A program made the translations under genes and the position numbers. DNA of 64,000 nt from Ignavibacteria bacterium UBA2360 (lineage in GTDB: Bacteria; Bacteroidota; Ignavibacteria; Tepidaquicellales; OLB5). Location of the stretch: assembly GCA_002344125.1 (NCBI GenBank), contig DDTQ01000011.1, forward strand, positions 62,001 to 126,000, given 5' to 3'. Numbering within the stretch: position 1 is the first letter of the stretch; each line of letters begins with the position of its first letter. This document shows, piece by piece, positions 1-9,364 of the stretch. The notes under the pieces are model-generated. The model ran no database searches. It saw only the letters and a program-made list of their open reading frames with translations, and was not told the DNA's origin.

Positions 1-1115
1 ATAGCTCCCAGGCCTGCACCCATTGAAGCTATCAGCGCGGATACACTTCCGCCGCCGGGCGCAGATGTACGCGCTCCGACAAGTTCAACAAAGCTCCTTA
101 CGGTCATCGATGCAAGCGGTTCACTTCCGCCTTCGGCTATCATGTATTCAATGATCCTTTTTTCAGGGTTAAACGGTGATACTGAATTGAGGCCAAGTCT
201 TTCAACAACCAGCCTTATCTTTTGCTTTTCATCAACAATGAAAAGATTTTCCTTCTGAATATAGTATTCAGCAGCCATAATCATAGCTTCAAGCGGTATG
301 AGTCCTACCAGCTCACTGCCCGCTGCAGCAAGATTAAGTTCCTTTGCATCCTTAACGCATTCTTCAAATACAATGTGAGGCGGGGTAATGGTGTAGTTAT
401 CCAGATTGATAGATACCTGCGCCATGTTATATTCATCAACATACCAGCCAATGGCTTTGATAGCTTTCAGCCTGCCCGGCTCATTGGGTCCCCTGCCCTG
501 CTCGCGGATATTAAGCGCGATGCGGTGTGCCTGTTCCTTGGTACCCAGAATATTTACATTGTACGCAATCAGGAAAAATCTCGCCCCTGTGACCATTGCG
601 CCGAAGCGCGGGTTAAATTCCGCCGGACCGAAATCAGGTTTCCATTCAGGTTTAATTATCCTGTCTTTTATTCCTTCATATTCCCCTTGCCTTATCTGTT
701 TTAAAGCTTTGCGTGCGGGATTTGTTGATGCCTCTTCATACAAATAAACCGGTAAGCCAAGCTCTTCGCCAACACGCTTGCCGAATTTTTTTGAGCACTC
801 CACGCAGTCTTCGGTGGTGACTCCAGCCACAGGCACAAAGGGACAAACATCCACTGCACCCATTCTTGGGTGCGCACCGGAGTGCTTTGTCATATCAATT
901 AATTCATAAGCAGTTTTTGTGAATTGGAATGCCGCTTCAACTACTGAATCAGGATCGCCGACAAATGTAAACACCGTGCGGTTTGTCGATCTGCCCGGAT
1001 CAACATCAAGCAGTGTAACGCCTTCAACCGCGCGGACAGCATCAGCGCAAGCGTTGATTATTTTTTCATCTCTTCCTTCGGAAATATTGGGAACACATTC
1101 AACTATTTTTCTCAT
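1..1115 (-). CDS. ftcD: Bifunctional glutamate formimidoyltransferase / formimidoyl-THF cyclodeaminase, 5' part (cut by window edge)
   Basis: The reverse strand reads open from an ATG at 1113-1115 to the left edge, about 371 codons. The protein begins MRKIVECVPNISEGRD, the typical start of glutamate formimidoyltransferase, and carries HSGAHPRMGAVDVCPFVPV near residue 85, which includes the family's active-site His region. Near the window edge it continues into RTSAPGGGSVSALIASMGAG, the glycine-rich start of the cyclodeaminase (FTCD_C) domain, so this is the fused form. It would move the formimino group from N-formimino-glutamate to tetrahydrofolate and release ammonia, the last steps of histidine breakdown in the cytoplasm. 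HutI lies upstream on the same strand, which supports the pathway. The C-terminal end is outside the window. Confidence 0.93.
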   Translation of the reverse strand, partial: MRKIVECVPNISEGRDEKIINACADAVRAVEGVTLLDVDPGRSTNRTVFTFVGDPDSVVEAAFQFTKTAYELIDMTKHSGAHPRMGAVDVCPFVPVAGVTTEDCVECSKKFGKRVGEELGLPVYLYEEASTNPARKALKQIRQGEYEGIKDRIIKPEWKPDFGPAEFNPRFGAMVTGARFFLIAYNVNILGTKEQAHRIALNIREQGRGPNEPGRLKAIKAIGWYVDEYNMAQVSINLDNYTITPPHIVFEECVKDAKELNLAAAGSELVGLIPLEAMIMAAEYYIQKENLFIVDEKQKIRLVVERLGLNSVSPFNPEKRIIEYMIAEGGSEPLASMTVRSFVELVGARTSAPGGGSVSALIASMGAGLGA

Positions 1116-1244
1116 ATAAATTGCGATAAATTTTGTAAATATAATACAAAGTTAGCATTTATTATTGAATGTTTAAATGTAAGGGATTTTCACATTTATA
1201 CTGACAATTCACAGTTTTTAGAGGCTTTTTATGTGGTATAATAA

Positions 1245-1272
1245 AAATCCCGCTATTAAGATCAGCGGGATG
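1245..1272 (-). terminator. Rho-independent terminator after the 1372-3108 lipoprotein gene
   Basis: An inverted repeat (atcccgct ... agcgggat) is followed on the minus strand by TTTTTATT. It sits about 100 bases downstream of the lipoprotein stop codon and separates that gene from ftcD. Confidence 0.75.
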
Positions 1273-1371
1273 AAATTGTGAATGCTATTATGATTTAGTA
1301 AGATTTTTTCGCATTCGAAACAATATTTGAATAATATGATATTTATGTGATATTAACTATTGCTTTTTCAT

Positions 1372-3108
1372 TTACTCGGCATCCGGATGGCGGACTACAC
1401 AAAACTTGCCGTTCGTGATAGTTATCGCACCTGAATTTGACTGGAACGTGCCTTCAAATGTACCTTTAATATCTTCGCCAACTGCGCCGTATTCTGTTAC
1501 GTTGATATTGACCGTCTGAGCTGCGTATGTATTCAGTACTTTATAGGTCAATGCGCCGGATTGCCATGCGAATGAACCGGTTGTCTTTCCGGGGAATACA
1601 AGAGAAAATGAAGCAGTATCCACTCCCGCGGCAGTTATACCTGTGACCTTATCTTTTACTGAATAGTAACCAAGTGCAACAGCAGTCTGCAGCCTTACGT
1701 ATTTATTATTATACCCTGCGCCTGTTATGACAAAACTGTTCTCGCAATCTGCGGGATTTCCGGCGCATGAGCGAAGGTCACCAAGATTTAATGTTACTGC
1801 CGATGGTGGGGTCTGAATAATGGTGTCTATCACCTGACCGCTGTATGAAGTGAACTTCAAACGAGCCTGTTTGTTTGGAGCAACGTAAATTCTGAACGCG
1901 CCGGTTTGTGTCGGCATGATTCCCTGGTTTTGGTTATCCCAGAAAACTGAAAGCGTACCGAATATATTATTGTTGTTGCAATCTTTGAATGTTCCGGTTA
2001 TTACAGGGAAACATGCAAGCTGGCAAAGCGGTACCTGGTAAACCTGGTTCTGTGTTAATGCGGGGATCTGCACCGGAGCGCTTGACATACCAAAGTTCTG
2101 AGAAGCTTCAACTGAAATTGTGAAATCAACACCAGTCGGAACGGTTCTCACGTAATTACCAAATTCATCTGTTACTGCAATGGTCTGTCCTACTTTCACC
2201 ACAACACCGGGGATTGCATTACCCTGGCAATCAACTACTTTACCTTCAACTCTTGTTATGTATCCGGGGAAGTCATTGTTCCAGTCAGTAAAATGATTTA
2301 CAGTACCTACATATTTATTGCCCTGCTTTGTAGCAACGCCTTCTTCGCGCCAGAGACCGGTGTTTTCATCAAAATACCACAATGGAATTGTAGCCGGCGC
2401 CTGTGAAACAAGCGAAGCGGGAATTGTGGTTGTTAATGTGGATGGTTTGCCGCCTGTAACATTAAGCTTTTCGCCGGATGGTGATTCCATTTCTACTTTC
2501 ATTATACCATAGGAAAATAAGACTGCGTCACTGGAGTCACTTCTTCTTGCCATCATATCGCCGCCTGCAACTGTTTCTGTGAATTTGACATCTGTGGGAT
2601 CCATATACACCACTGACATGTTTACCTGTCCGTCATAAGTTGAGCCATCACCCTTTACAACTGAGCCTGCCTGAATTTCAACCATCGAACCATTGTTAAG
2701 ATTTGCGGTTCCGCCTGAAGTTGAGTTAATTGTATGCGTTACAGATTTCGGCATCATTGTGAGTTTTAATACGGTTGCGCCCTGTTTTGGCACTTCGCCG
2801 CGAGTTGCTGTGAAGTAACCCATTTTTTCCGCTTTAACAAACAGTCTGTTTGCGGGTACGGTAATATCGGTAAACATAAATTCACCGTTTGCGCCGGAAG
2901 TTTTGGTTTGCCCGTGCGCGGTAACAGTTACGCCGGAAATTGGCTCGTTGTTTTCATTGACAACAATACCGGAAATTGTGGTTGTTGTGTTACCGCCATT
3001 GTTGTTGGGATTGTTTGGAGTGATGCTGCCATCTTCGCTGCAGCCTATGGCTGCAATCAGAATAATGAGAAGATTGGCTAAGAGTACGATCTTTAATATT
3101 TTGTTCAT
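1372..3108 (-). CDS. Lipoprotein with two carboxypeptidase-regulatory-like domains
   Basis: A 578-residue protein with a lipoprotein signal: a hydrophobic N-terminus ending in LIAAIGC with the lipidated Cys at residue 23, followed by an Asn/Gly/Thr-rich linker. Residues about 44-118 (ISGIVVNENNEPISGVTV ...) look like a carboxypeptidase-D regulatory-like beta-sandwich. A second copy starts near residue 286 (VEGKVVDCQGNAIPGVVVKV). Between them is a segment seen in large Bacteroidota surface lipoproteins (SGGTANLNNGSMVEIQAGSV). No catalytic motif is visible, so a structural or carbohydrate/peptide-binding role at the outer membrane is an inference. It lies between two histidine-degradation genes but has its own terminator, so it is probably not part of that pathway. 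Confidence 0.75.
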   Translation of the reverse strand: MNKILKIVLLANLLIILIAAIGCSEDGSITPNNPNNNGGNTTTTISGIVVNENNEPISGVTVTAHGQTKTSGANGEFMFTDITVPANRLFVKAEKMGYFTATRGEVPKQGATVLKLTMMPKSVTHTINSTSGGTANLNNGSMVEIQAGSVVKGDGSTYDGQVNMSVVYMDPTDVKFTETVAGGDMMARRSDSSDAVLFSYGIMKVEMESPSGEKLNVTGGKPSTLTTTIPASLVSQAPATIPLWYFDENTGLWREEGVATKQGNKYVGTVNHFTDWNNDFPGYITRVEGKVVDCQGNAIPGVVVKVGQTIAVTDEFGNYVRTVPTGVDFTISVEASQNFGMSSAPVQIPALTQNQVYQVPLCQLACFPVITGTFKDCNNNNIFGTLSVFWDNQNQGIMPTQTGAFRIYVAPNKQARLKFTSYSGQVIDTIIQTPPSAVTLNLGDLRSCAGNPADCENSFVITGAGYNNKYVRLQTAVALGYYSVKDKVTGITAAGVDTASFSLVFPGKTTGSFAWQSGALTYKVLNTYAAQTVNINVTEYGAVGEDIKGTFEGTFQSNSGAITITNGKFCVVRHPDAE

Positions 3109-3322
3109 TTTGATTGTGGTTGCTAGTTAGTTAGTTAATCACTTATGAACAAAGATATAATTACAGAACCACAGGGCAAAAGCTAATTTGCCCATAAATT
3201 AAAAGCCGAAGGCTGTATTATATTGATGTTGTAAGCGGAAAGTGCCGGAAATAGCAGATTTTTAGATGATTTTAAGGTTTTTGAATGCTTAAGAAGCCCT
3301 TATAATTTAAGGTGTATGGCAT

Positions 3323-4558
3323 TTAACCGTAGATGACTTCACCCCTTTTTATGACTGCTTCGGCTTGATTTATGCCGAAATGATAGAGCAGATCGTTGTA
3401 ATTGGGCGTATCAAAAATTACCATATCAGCCTGCTTGCCGGTTTCAATGCTGCCAACATTATGAGATATCCCAAGCGCAGCGGCGGCATTAATAGTTACA
3501 GCGTTAATTACTTCTTCTACGTTCATTTTGAGCATGTGAACTGCCATGCTCATTGAAAGCTGGATATTTTCACTCATAGCGCTGCCGGGATTAAAATCAG
3601 TTGCAATGGCAACGGGAATTTTACTTTCTATCATTTTGCGCGCAGGCGCGTAAGGGATATCAAGAAAATATGATACTGCGGGAAACACAACAGCAATTAT
3701 ACCGGAATTAATCAGCGCTTTGATATCGGATGGTTTCATGACTTCGAGGTGATCGACTGAAATCGCGCCGCACTCAATGGCGGCTTCAATGCCGCCAATG
3801 GAATAAAACTGGTTTGTGTGAAGTTTGGGCACTAAACCGAATTTTATTCCCTGCATAAATATTTTTTTTGTATCAGCCACAGAAAAATAATTCTTTTCGC
3901 AGAAGGCATCTATAAAATTAGCAAGATCACGTTTTGCAATTTGCGGAATCATCTCATAGAGTATTTCCTCAAGATATTCTGATCTGGTTTTATCTTTGGG
4001 ATAAGCATGCGCTCCGAGGAAAGTGGAATAAATATCCACAGGGAGCTCACTATTGAGTTCACTTATAACCTCAAGCATTTTCAATTCGCTTGCGGTATCG
4101 AGTCCGTAGCCTGATTTAGCTTCAATGGTGGTAACGCCAAAACTAACAGAAGAGATTATTCTTTTCAGGGCAAGCTCAATAAGCTCCGCTTTGGATGCCT
4201 TGCGCGTAGCTTTAACGGTGCTTATGATCCCGCCGCCTGCCCTGGCAATTTGCTCATAAGTGCTGCCTTTGATGCGCATAGAAAATTCATCAGCGCGGCT
4301 GCCTGCGAAAACGAGGTGTGTATGTGAATCGATAAACCCGGGCAGCACGCACTTTCCGCGCGCGTCTATCTTTTTCATTTTGCCCGATTTAAAGCGCGCC
4401 GGCAATTTATTGCCTATCCATTTTATTCTGCCGCCATCAGTGTAGATGCTGGTATTTTTCAGCAGTCCAATTTCAGACTGGAATTTACCTGCTTTGAATT
4501 TTCTGCCCTTGGTATGGCAGGTTACAACCTGCGATGCGTTTTCTATGAGTAAGCTCAT
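3323..4558 (-). CDS. hutI: Imidazolonepropionase
   Basis: A 411-residue amidohydrolase, the normal length for HutI. It hydrolyses 4-imidazolone-5-propionate to N-formimino-glutamate in histidine degradation. Visible signatures are GFIDSHTHLVFAGSRADEF (metal-binding HxH, residues about 77-95), a KSGYGLD motif, LHTNQF and DHLE (further metal/substrate His residues) and ATDFNPGS (catalytic Asp). The ATG at 4556-4558 is preceded by a TATATTTG box 20 bases upstream on the minus strand. The product feeds FtcD, encoded downstream on the same strand beyond a lipoprotein gene. HutH and HutU are not in the window. Confidence 0.96.
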   Translation of the reverse strand: MSLLIENASQVVTCHTKGRKFKAGKFQSEIGLLKNTSIYTDGGRIKWIGNKLPARFKSGKMKKIDARGKCVLPGFIDSHTHLVFAGSRADEFSMRIKGSTYEQIARAGGGIISTVKATRKASKAELIELALKRIISSVSFGVTTIEAKSGYGLDTASELKMLEVISELNSELPVDIYSTFLGAHAYPKDKTRSEYLEEILYEMIPQIAKRDLANFIDAFCEKNYFSVADTKKIFMQGIKFGLVPKLHTNQFYSIGGIEAAIECGAISVDHLEVMKPSDIKALINSGIIAVVFPAVSYFLDIPYAPARKMIESKIPVAIATDFNPGSAMSENIQLSMSMAVHMLKMNVEEVINAVTINAAAALGISHNVGSIETGKQADMVIFDTPNYNDLLYHFGINQAEAVIKRGEVIYG

Positions 4559-4578
4559 TGTGTTGAAGTATAGTTATA

Positions 4579-4586
4579 CAAATATA
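4579..4586 (-). promoter_or_regulatory. TAnnTTTG -7 box for hutI
   Basis: The minus strand reads TATATTTG here, matching the Bacteroidota -7 consensus TAnnTTTG, 20 bases before the hutI ATG. No clear TTTG -33 element is seen. Confidence 0.45.
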
Positions 4587-4617
4587 ACTTAAAGTAGAAA
4601 AATAAAAGAAATAATAA

Positions 4618-4641
4618 AAAAACCCCGCTAAAAGCGGGGTT
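4618..4641 (-). terminator. Rho-independent terminator after the 4748-6889 subtilase
   Basis: The stem aaccccgct / agcggggtt is followed on the minus strand by a run of seven T. It ends transcripts that come from the subtilase gene. Confidence 0.85.
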
Positions 4642-4661
4642 TGAATCTTACATTTTTGTCA

Positions 4662-4730
4662 GTCCTGCCAGGGCGGGACTTCTGATTATGAAAGTTTTAT
4701 GATTTTTCTATCCCGCCAGGGCGGGATTTC
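4662..4730. repeat. Pair of related intergenic palindromes
   Basis: Two close copies of a GC-rich palindrome, gtcctgccagggcgggac at 4662-4679 and atcccgccagggcgggat at 4710-4727, each followed by ttctg or ttctgt. They are 48 bases apart, between the subtilase stop and its terminator. They could form hairpins in the 3' UTR. Confidence 0.7.
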
Positions 4731-4747
4731 TGTTCAAATAGCTACCG

Positions 4748-6889
4748 CTATTTGACCATCAACATCCTTTTGGTATCAACAAAGTCGTTGGTAACGAGTT
4801 TGTAGAAATACACGCCTGATGAGATTGAAGAGCCGTCAAAATCGACTTCGTACCTGCCGGCTTTTAACTCACCGTTGACTAATGTTTCTACTACCCTGCC
4901 CAAAATATCATACACCTGAATTTTGGCATTTGTGTTTTTGGCAATATCGAATTTAATTTTGGTAACCGGGTTAAACGGGTTTGGATAGTTTGTATATAGC
5001 TTAAACACGTTCGGAATTTCGTTTGATATTGGTTCAATGCCAACAATACCAACTGTGTACTGGAATGCGGTTGAAGGTGCTGTTGTTCCCGGGGGATTTA
5101 TTCCGCTGCCGCCTGAAGGTAATGTTGAAATTTTTGATGTCGGTAATGCGATATCCTGTGCCGCAAAGTAATACTGTACATAAGTACCGTTAGAACTGCC
5201 GGGGATAACAAATGAAAATGTATCCAGGTTTGAAGCTGAATAATTTACCGGTGAATACGCCGTCCAGTTAACGCCGTTATCTGTGCTCTTTCTGTAATAT
5301 AAAAGCGGCGCCTGGTTCGTCCAGTTTCTTATAATACCGTTATCGGTAATTTTAGCTTTCATTGTAAAAGCTGTATTCAGGTTTGTTGATGTGAATGGCT
5401 GCGTATGCAATATTAAAGGAGCAGTGTTATCAAGCTTACGGGCTGAATCAACTGAAAGCGAAGCGTCAATGATTCCCCAGCCCATTTGGTTATTAGGTGA
5501 GTTAGTATTGCTTGCGAATTTTTTTAATATTCCCGTTACCTGCAGCGGTGTGAGATCTTTATTGGCAGAAAGCATCAGCGCGCAGACACCTGAGGTGAGC
5601 GGACATGAAAATGATGTTCCGCTGCCTGATGTATAATTGTTGCCTGTTGTGGATGCGTAATAATTGTTGCTGCCCATTGCCATAACATCGGGCTTAATTC
5701 TCGGTGGTACGCTTGTTGTGGGACCAATGGAGCTGAAGCTTGATCTTGTTCCTGTTGATGTTACTGAACCTACGGTTAAAACGCTGTCTCCGTCAGCGGG
5801 TCCGCCAAGTGTATTGTTTGCACCTGTGCCGTTGTTACCGGCGGAGTTACTTACGACAATTCCTTTATTCACCGCAAGATCTGCGGCTATGGTGATTGGC
5901 AATGTATTGCCGTTCATATCCTGCCATGTATAGCTTGTGTATGGTGAATCAAATTCCAGGTAGCCCAGCGAGCTTGTAATAATATCTGCGCCAAGGCTAT
6001 CAGCCCAGTGAGCGGCAGCTATCCAGTTATCCATTTCAGCGGGTACTTCGTTGGGGTCAACTTCGGTTCTGCCAAGAATGAAGGTAGAGCCGTATGCGGG
6101 TCCGACCATTTTGCCGGGTTTATAACCGCCTACAAGGCACAACGTAGCAGTACCGTGTGAGTGACCTGTAAGCGAAGGTGTATGATTCTGGAAATCGTAG
6201 GTGGTCTGGATCTTCATTGGATAGGTTGTGAACGCTTCGTGTGTGAGGTTTGAAAATCCCGCGTCAAAGCTTGCGATCATTATACCCTGTCCCCTGATCC
6301 CCTGGTTATGGACTGTGTTAACTTTTATCTGTGTTATTTGTGTGATGGCGTTACCGGTTCCGTAGGTCAAAGTATCGGCCAGCGGGTCATCGGTTGGATT
6401 TATGAACACAGGGCTTAGATCAGTAGATATTTCAGGTTCATTTTCAATAATAGAAAATCTTTCAACAAGCTCAATGCCTCTGACAAAATCCATATTTGCC
6501 AGGGTGTTGATCTGCTCACGGTTTACTTCAACGCTCATGCAGTTAAGCCATTTAATCAGGTGCCTTACTTTTATAACATTTGAGGCAACAGAGCTTACAT
6601 AATTTCCGTAGAGAGGAATATCGGTGTAATCAAGAAGGCCGCCCTGAGGCTTAACTTTTGATCTTCTATCCAGTGACCTCTGCGAAACAATTGAAAGCGG
6701 GTCATTAAGCTTAGCCATTGCATTGGGACCCTTATCTGCCAGGTAAACCCAAACAACGAAAGTGCTGTTTGCAGGTTCATCAACAGCTTTAGAAAGCATG
6801 TTGCCTATTTTGTTTTCGGTTGACTTAAATGAAAAGAATGAAAGGGATAAAAATGAAACCAGCAGTAAAAACAGGAAGTACCTCTTCAT
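4748..6889 (-). CDS. Secreted subtilisin-like serine protease (S8) with T9SS sorting domain
   Basis: A 713-residue protein with an N-terminal signal sequence (residues 1-20, FLFLLLVSFLSLSFFS). The S8 triad is visible as Asp209 (ASFDAGFS), His245 (GHSHGTAT) and Ser426 (GSGTSFSCP), with the oxyanion Asn in SNSAGNNGTG near 350. Residues about 42-150 look like an inhibitor-type propeptide. The last 85 residues are a typical T9SS type A domain: LYTNYPNPFNPVTKIKFD, then VYDILGRVVETLV and a C-terminal KRMLMVK. It is probably exported by Sec, moved across the outer membrane by T9SS and released or anchored. Terminated by the hairpin at 4618-4641; divergent from glgA. Confidence 0.92.
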   Translation of the reverse strand: MKRYFLFLLLVSFLSLSFFSFKSTENKIGNMLSKAVDEPANSTFVVWVYLADKGPNAMAKLNDPLSIVSQRSLDRRSKVKPQGGLLDYTDIPLYGNYVSSVASNVIKVRHLIKWLNCMSVEVNREQINTLANMDFVRGIELVERFSIIENEPEISTDLSPVFINPTDDPLADTLTYGTGNAITQITQIKVNTVHNQGIRGQGIMIASFDAGFSNLTHEAFTTYPMKIQTTYDFQNHTPSLTGHSHGTATLCLVGGYKPGKMVGPAYGSTFILGRTEVDPNEVPAEMDNWIAAAHWADSLGADIITSSLGYLEFDSPYTSYTWQDMNGNTLPITIAADLAVNKGIVVSNSAGNNGTGANNTLGGPADGDSVLTVGSVTSTGTRSSFSSIGPTTSVPPRIKPDVMAMGSNNYYASTTGNNYTSGSGTSFSCPLTSGVCALMLSANKDLTPLQVTGILKKFASNTNSPNNQMGWGIIDASLSVDSARKLDNTAPLILHTQPFTSTNLNTAFTMKAKITDNGIIRNWTNQAPLLYYRKSTDNGVNWTAYSPVNYSASNLDTFSFVIPGSSNGTYVQYYFAAQDIALPTSKISTLPSGGSGINPPGTTAPSTAFQYTVGIVGIEPISNEIPNVFKLYTNYPNPFNPVTKIKFDIAKNTNAKIQVYDILGRVVETLVNGELKAGRYEVDFDGSSISSGVYFYKLVTNDFVDTKRMLMVK

Positions 6890-7051
6890 GATATTATTGT
6901 GTAGTTTAAGTTCAGTTTATTCTGTAAGTTATTTAAATATACAACAATAAAAAAGAGAAAATAGTCCCAAAAATTAATAATTCCGGTTAGGTTAAAAACG
7001 TTATATAATGAATAAATTACAGTGCTTTATACCCTATACCCTGCTTATTTC

Positions 7052-7083
7052 ATTGCAATAAAAACGGAATTTCAGTAATTTTG
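7052..7083 (+). promoter_or_regulatory. Predicted promoter for glgA
   Basis: ATTG at 7052-7055 and TAATTTTG at 7076-7083 are 20 bases apart. This fits the Bacteroidota-type TTTG-N19-21-TAnnTTTG promoter, 28 bases before the glgA start. Confidence 0.5.
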
Positions 7084-7111
7084 TAAATTACAACAAATTA
7101 AAACCAACCGA

Positions 7112-8593
7112 ATGGCTAAAGGCTTAAACATTCTGTATTGCACCAGTGAAGTTATGCCCTACAGCAAAACCGGCGGCTTAGCTGATGTATCCAATTCATT
7201 GCCGCAGGAGCTCAACGCAGCGGGTCATGCTGTAAGGATAATTACTCCCAAATACGGCTCTCTTGATGAAAGAAGGCTGAGAATATACGAAATTAAGCGC
7301 CTTACTAATATAGAAGTACCAATTGGAGATAAGATAGCGATCTGTAATATCAAATCTTCTTTTATAGTATCACCTAAAGGCAAGGTACAGGTTTTTTTAA
7401 TTGAAAATGAAGAGTATTTCGGAAAATCCAGTCCTTATGTAGATGAAAAAACAGGCAAAGATTACCCGGATAACGACGAGCGCTTTATTTTCTTTAACCG
7501 CGCGGTTGTGCAGGTACTGGGTCTTCTTGGCTGGCAGCCTGATGTTATCCATTGTAACGACTGGCAAACAGGTTTGATCCCGGCTTACATAAAAACGATT
7601 TACGCCAAGGATCCACTGCTTCAGAATGTAAAAAGCATATTCACAATTCATAATATTGCGTTCCAGGGTTTGTTCCCTTATTCATCTTTTTTGAAAAGCG
7701 GACTTCCTGAGAATATCTATAATGAAGAAGGCGTTGAGTATTACGATAAGTTCAGCATGCTGAAAACCGGTTTGGTTTACAGCGATGCCATTACGACAGT
7801 AAGCGAAAACTACGCCAAGGAAATTGCGACTACGCATGAATACGGAATGGGCTTTGAGGGCCTGCTTAAGAAACGCAAAAAAGATCTTTACGGCATATTG
7901 AACGGCGTTGATTATACGGTATGGAATCCCGAACGCGACAGCATTATACCGTTCCGCTATACATCAAAAGAACTTCCTTTAAAGCGCGAAGATAAAAAGG
8001 CGCTTTGCAAGCACTTTGATCTTGAATACAATGCAGAGACTCCCGTAATAGGAATTATCTCAAGGCTATCGGATCAGAAGGGCTTTGATATCATACAGAA
8101 GGCTATGCCTGAACTTATGAAAGAAGATGTTTACTTCGTTCTGCTTGGTTCGGGAGATAAGACATTTCAGAAATTCTTTGAAGGCGTGAAGAAAAAATTC
8201 CCCAAAAAAGTCGGAGTTCATTTCGGCTTTTCAGAAGAGCTGGCGCATTTGATAGAAGCCGGAAGCGATATGTTTTTGATGCCATCTAAATATGAGCCTT
8301 GCGGACTGAACCAGATGTACAGCCTGAAATACGGGACAATTCCGATAGTAAGGGCTACAGGCGGTTTGGCTGATACCATAACGGAGTATAAGAACGGCAA
8401 AGGTAACGGCTTTGTATTTGAGAAATACGATGCGGCTGAACTGATGAAGACAATTAAACGCGCGCTGAAACTTTTCACAAACCGGGAAGAATGGATAAAG
8501 CTGATAAGGATTGCAATGGCATGTGATTATTCATGGGAGATTTCAGCAAAAAAATATGTTGACCTGTACCGCTCAATAATGAAAAAAGGTTAA
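7112..8593 (+). CDS. glgA: Glycogen synthase (ADP-glucose type, GT5)
   Basis: A 493-residue glycosyltransferase of normal length for bacterial glycogen/starch synthase. The N-terminus has the ADP-glucose-binding KTGGLADV motif at residues 24-31. The C-terminal half has MPSKYEPCGLNQMYSLKYG and RATGGLADTI, the conserved GT5 nucleotide-sugar and catalytic Glu region. It extends alpha-1,4-glucan chains in the cytoplasm. It starts at ATG 7112 behind a plausible promoter and ends before a hairpin followed by a T-run, so it is probably monocistronic. A DUF4270-like lipoprotein lies two genes downstream; from memory glgA and DUF4270 genes are often close in Bacteroidota. Confidence 0.96.
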   Translation: MAKGLNILYCTSEVMPYSKTGGLADVSNSLPQELNAAGHAVRIITPKYGSLDERRLRIYEIKRLTNIEVPIGDKIAICNIKSSFIVSPKGKVQVFLIENEEYFGKSSPYVDEKTGKDYPDNDERFIFFNRAVVQVLGLLGWQPDVIHCNDWQTGLIPAYIKTIYAKDPLLQNVKSIFTIHNIAFQGLFPYSSFLKSGLPENIYNEEGVEYYDKFSMLKTGLVYSDAITTVSENYAKEIATTHEYGMGFEGLLKKRKKDLYGILNGVDYTVWNPERDSIIPFRYTSKELPLKREDKKALCKHFDLEYNAETPVIGIISRLSDQKGFDIIQKAMPELMKEDVYFVLLGSGDKTFQKFFEGVKKKFPKKVGVHFGFSEELAHLIEAGSDMFLMPSKYEPCGLNQMYSLKYGTIPIVRATGGLADTITEYKNGKGNGFVFEKYDAAELMKTIKRALKLFTNREEWIKLIRIAMACDYSWEISAKKYVDLYRSIMKKG

Positions 8594-8627
8594 CAACAAC
8601 TTTAATGCATTAGATCAATTTTTATCC

Positions 8628-8661
8628 GGGACAGACAGTAATGCCTGTCCTGCTTTTTTTT
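8628..8661 (+). terminator. Terminator-like hairpin after glgA (member of the ACAGACA palindrome family)
   Basis: The stem ggacagaca / tgcctgtcc has a GTAA loop and one mismatch, then a run of T. The stem sequence resembles the palindromes at 18079 and 26753. Confidence 0.65.
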
Positions 8662-8699
8662 GAACAGCACATTTCAGAATATTTAACTGACTATTTCAT

Positions 8700-9308
8700 T
8701 TGAACAAGGCTCTGTTTATAGATAGAGACGGCACAATTGTTAAAGAAGTGAAGGGCAAAACCCCTGAAACTTTAGGTTACCTGCTTACTGTTGAAGATTT
8801 AGAGCTCATAGAGGGCTCAGCCGAGGCGATAGCCCGGGCAAGAAAATCAGGATACAAGATCATCGTCATAACTAACCAATCAGCGGTAGCGCGGGGCTGG
8901 CTTACCATTGCAGAGCTGGACCGCATAAATCAGAAAATGTATTCGCTGCTTCTTGAAGCGGATCCTGAAGCTGCAATAGACGCCCTATATTACTCACCCT
9001 ATCATAAAGATGGCAGCGTAAAAGAATATTCCATTGAGCATGATTCCCGCAAACCAAATACCGGCATGATTATGCAGGCACAAAAAGAGCACAATATAGA
9101 GCTTAAGGGTTCTTATATGATCGGAGATTCGTATTCAGATATGCAGACAGGCATAAATGCGGGTTTAATCAACATTTTAGTTGAAACAGGATACGGAAAA
9201 ACAGCACAGAGGAAATGTCTTGATGAAAAAGTAAAAATTGACTTTATTGCATCTAATTTATTTGATGCGGTACAATATATTGCAAAAACAGGCGAAAATA
9301 AGCAATAA
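8700..9308 (+). CDS. HAD-IIIA phosphatase, GmhB-like, lacking the zinc site
   Basis: A 202-residue HAD hydrolase with the order of D-glycero-D-manno-heptose-1,7-bisphosphate 7-phosphatase: FIDRDGTI (nucleophile Asp8 and Asp10), VITNQSAVARG, SRKPNTGM and GDSYSDMQ. In GmhB and HisB-N a CxH...CxC loop binds zinc. Here the aligned loop is YYSPYHKDGS...EHDSRKP, so the four ligand positions are Ser99, Tyr101, His114 and Ser116. The fold should be kept but the zinc is probably absent, so the exact substrate is uncertain; a heptose bisphosphate in LPS synthesis is the best guess. Translation starts at a TTG, since no ATG fits the family N-terminus. Confidence 0.8.
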   Translation: MNKALFIDRDGTIVKEVKGKTPETLGYLLTVEDLELIEGSAEAIARARKSGYKIIVITNQSAVARGWLTIAELDRINQKMYSLLLEADPEAAIDALYYSPYHKDGSVKEYSIEHDSRKPNTGMIMQAQKEHNIELKGSYMIGDSYSDMQTGINAGLINILVETGYGKTAQRKCLDEKVKIDFIASNLFDAVQYIAKTGENKQ

Positions 9309-9364
9309 CCGGTTTATTGGTGAACATTTTTTTGTCTAAAATTATCCGAAAATTCAGAATTTAG

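Noticed and set aside
222..747. Plus-strand open frames of 160 and 113 residues
   Set aside because: They lie antisense to ftcD, which reads through this region with strong family motifs on the other strand.
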